Of a DNA stretch of 7,418 nucleotides, positions 5,649 through 7,418 are shown piece after piece. The stretch covers positions 1 to 7,418 of the forward strand of contig URWQ01000066.1 of the NCBI GenBank assembly GCA_900551635.1, in the 5' to 3' direction. The number at the start of each line of letters is the position of its first letter. Positions within the stretch are counted from its first letter, which is position 1. The notes under the pieces were generated by a model, which saw only the letters and a list, made by a program, of their open reading frames with translations, was not told the origin of the DNA and searched no databases. The position numbers were made by a program, and so were the translations under genes. Source of the DNA: an uncultured Collinsella sp. Its GTDB lineage: Bacteria > Actinomycetota > Coriobacteriia > Coriobacteriales > Coriobacteriaceae.

Positions 5649-7418
5649 TTATTTGCCCTTGGGCTTGCTGGCGTAGAACTTCTTCTTTTTGGACTTGCCG
5701 GCAGGGGAGGGTTTGCCGGCAAAGTTTGATTTGCCGTTGCCGGCCTGCGTGGGCGCGGGCGCTGCTGCACGAGGCTTGCGCGCCTCGGGGTTGCGCAGCT
5801 CCTCGGTTCGCTCGGCAATCTCCTCGGCGCTAAAGCCGACCTCGGCCATGGCGTCCTCGATGGGCAGTCGGCGCACGATATAGCAGTGGTGCACCTTCTG
5901 GTTGCGCGCGAAGTCCTCGGGGATGGTCTGTGCCGTAATGTCCTCCAGCACGACGCCCGCGCGCGCGAGCTTGCGCGTTTCGGGGCGGAAGCCGCGCAGG
6001 TTGCAGCTAAAGATGGCATGTCCGCCCTGTGCAAGCAGGCGAGATACGCCGGCCAAAAGCTCAACATGGTCGCGCTGGACATCCCAGGTGCGGCGGCCCA
6101 TCTTGGACGAGTTCGAGAACGTGGGCGGGTCGACAAAGATCAAGTCCCAGCGGTTGCGCGTCTGGCGCTGGTCGCGAATCCAGGCGAGCACGTCGTCGCG
6201 CACAAAATGATGCTGCGGACCAACAAAGCCGTTCTGGCGCATATTGCGCTCGGCCCAGTCCAGGTAGGTGTTGGAAAGGTCGACTGTCACGGTTTCCTCG
6301 ACGCCGCCGTCGGCCGCATAGCAGGTGGCGGTGCCGGTATAGGCGAACAGATTGAGGAAGCGGCGTGCCTGTTTGGCGTGTTCGCGCACCAGGTTGCGGG
6401 TGACGCGGTGATCCAGGAAGATGCCCACATCCAGGTAGTCGTCAAAGTTGACGGCAAAGGTGAGCCCGCCTTCTTCGATGAGCGGCAGACGCCGGCGCGC
6501 GATGTTGGCGCGCTTGCCCGATCCGCCCTTGCCGGCGCCCTGCTTGCCGTACTGCGAGCCGCCGCGCGAACGCATGCGGGCCTTGGCGTGCACATGCTCG
6601 GCCGGAACATCAAGGATGCGCGGCGCGATGGCCAAGATGTCGAGCATGCGGGCCTGGGCCAGCGCGGGGTCGATGGTCTTGGGCGCGGCGTATTCGGCGA
6701 TGACGAGCCAGCGGCCCGGCGTCTGCGGGCAACCCTCGTACAGGTCGATGGCAGCGGAGTAGTCGGGCAGGTCGGCATCGTAGACGCGATAGCAGCTCAC
6801 GCCCTCGCGCTTGGCCCACTTGCGGCGCAGACGGGCATTCTTGCGCAGGCGGTTGGCGAACTGCTCGGACTCCGGGATGAGCACGGGCAGCGGCTTGCCG
6901 TCGCCCAAGTCGAGCGTGGCGGCAGGTTCGGGCATGGAGGAAGCGGCGGCTTCGTCGTTGGCTTCGTTGGCATCCGCAACCTCGGCCTCGGCATCCGCGC
7001 TGGTCGCAGCCTCAAACGCTGCAGCGGCGTGGTCGAGTGAGGGCCAAACCTCAAGAGCCGCCTCCTCGTTATTGGGCATGACGGCGATCGAGCGCTCGGG
7101 CTCGGCGTGGAGCGCGCGGGCCAGCAAGCCGTCGCGGGTGAGAGCGGCGACCGGCGCCGAAGCGAGCTCGGGGGCGCGGCGCAGCTCGCCGATGAGCGTC
7201 ATGGCATCGTGCATGAGCGAAAGCGGGGTCTCGGTCGTGTCCGCGACCAGGGCGGCACCGGCGACGGCGCCCGCATGGTCCAGCACGGTGGCGGGCTTGG
7301 CGGCACAAAAGTCGACAAAACGCTTGTAGCCGGCGCACTTGACCATGCGCTCGGCAGTCTTGCGGGCGGCGGGGTCGATGTCTACGGCCACGATGCGCGC
7401 CTGGCGCTCGCGCGCTGC
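5649..7418 (-). CDS. rlmL: RlmKL-type 23S rRNA methyltransferase, 5'-truncated; RlmK half intact, RlmL half degenerate
   Basis: The visible 589 residues are the C-terminal part of a fused 23S rRNA methyltransferase. In E. coli the RlmL half makes m2G2445 and the RlmK half m7G2069. The frame stays open through the edge at 7418, so the in-frame GTG at 7391 is internal; the THUMP region and SAM motif I of the RlmL half lie outside. Visible RlmL sequence has ARIVAVDIDPAAR, the acidic SAM-binding strand, but the expected NPPYGER motif is replaced by ADTTETP (7224-7244). An acidic Ala/Glu/Asp-rich linker follows (6879-7043). The RlmK half is well conserved: SEQFANRLRKN, CYRVYDADLPDY, YLDVGIFLDHR, SAM motif I FLNLFAYTGTAT (6324-6359), VDLSNTYLDWAERN, catalytic VDPPTFSNS (6108-6134) and DFARNQKVHHC. 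It carries a Gly/Lys/Arg-rich insert (6492-6551) and a Lys-rich tail (5652-5864) not present in E. coli. RlmK activity is likely; RlmL activity is doubtful. Confidence 0.88.
   Translation of the reverse strand, partial: AARERQARIVAVDIDPAARKTAERMVKCAGYKRFVDFCAAKPATVLDHAGAVAGAALVADTTETPLSLMHDAMTLIGELRRAPELASAPVAALTRDGLLARALHAEPERSIAVMPNNEEAALEVWPSLDHAAAAFEAATSADAEAEVADANEANDEAAASSMPEPAATLDLGDGKPLPVLIPESEQFANRLRKNARLRRKWAKREGVSCYRVYDADLPDYSAAIDLYEGCPQTPGRWLVIAEYAAPKTIDPALAQARMLDILAIAPRILDVPAEHVHAKARMRSRGGSQYGKQGAGKGGSGKRANIARRRLPLIEEGGLTFAVNFDDYLDVGIFLDHRVTRNLVREHAKQARRFLNLFAYTGTATCYAADGGVEETVTVDLSNTYLDWAERNMRQNGFVGPQHHFVRDDVLAWIRDQRQTRNRWDLIFVDPPTFSNSSKMGRRTWDVQRDHVELLAGVSRLLAQGGHAIFSCNLRGFRPETRKLARAGVVLEDITAQTIPEDFARNQKVHHCYIVRRLPIEDAMAEVGFSAEEIAERTEELRNPEARKPRAAAPAPTQAGNGKSNFAGKPSPAGKSKKKKFYASKPKGK

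Noticed and set aside
5886..7040. 384-codon open frame on the plus strand opposite the methyltransferase
   Set aside because: It is Gly/Ala/Val/Arg-rich with no domain, and the opposite strand carries continuous RlmK motifs.
7155..7300. A frameshift as the cause of the missing NPPY motif in the RlmL half
   Set aside because: The reading frame stays open and family-like on both sides. Neither alternative minus-strand frame around 7201-7260 gives NPPYG (one reads PPWSR by chance, without GER or flanking similarity).

Overview
The window is GC-rich, densely coded, and strongly biased to G or C at third codon positions. The gene content (an NfsA-like nitroreductase, a Gram-positive-style Kup, a shortened KdpD with KdpE, and a fused RlmK/RlmL-type methyltransferase) and the short palindromic intergenic repeats fit a gut actinobacterium of the class Coriobacteriia, probably Collinsella or a close relative. 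The class is inferred with moderate confidence and the genus with less; no database was searched.

Layout. Positions 1-646 (+) hold the C-terminal part of a flavin nitroreductase whose start lies outside the window. A 35-bp near-perfect palindrome (648-682) follows its stop codon. A candidate promoter with a TATAAT box inside a 7-7 dyad then precedes kup (806-2833, +), a potassium uptake permease. A 64-residue single-pass membrane protein (2903-3097, +) follows, with the same Shine-Dalgarno string as kup. An intrinsic terminator made from a palindromic repeat (3144-3190) ends only 20 nt before the start codon of a KdpD-like sensor kinase (3211-4836, +). A KdpE-like response regulator follows 4 nt after the kinase stop (4841-5554, +). 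A 65-bp imperfect inverted repeat separates kdpE from a convergent rRNA methyltransferase gene (5649-7418, -), which is cut by the window edge.

How the genes relate. Positions 806-5554 form a potassium-homeostasis block: a transporter, an unknown small membrane protein and a two-component pair. No kdpFABC pump genes are present here, so the pair may control kup, a kdp pump elsewhere, or both. The kinase has the KdpD membrane, GAF-like and catalytic modules but lacks the large cytoplasmic N-terminal KdpD/USP region. The flanking nitroreductase and methyltransferase appear unrelated to potassium.

The points most worth a second look are these. The RlmL half of the methyltransferase has lost its NPPY-type catalytic motif while the RlmK half is intact. 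A terminator with a duplicated 5' arm sits in the kinase leader. The kup-small protein-KdpDE arrangement is unusual. The palindromes after the nitroreductase and before kdpD share a core sequence. I found no clear evidence of a wholly new system.
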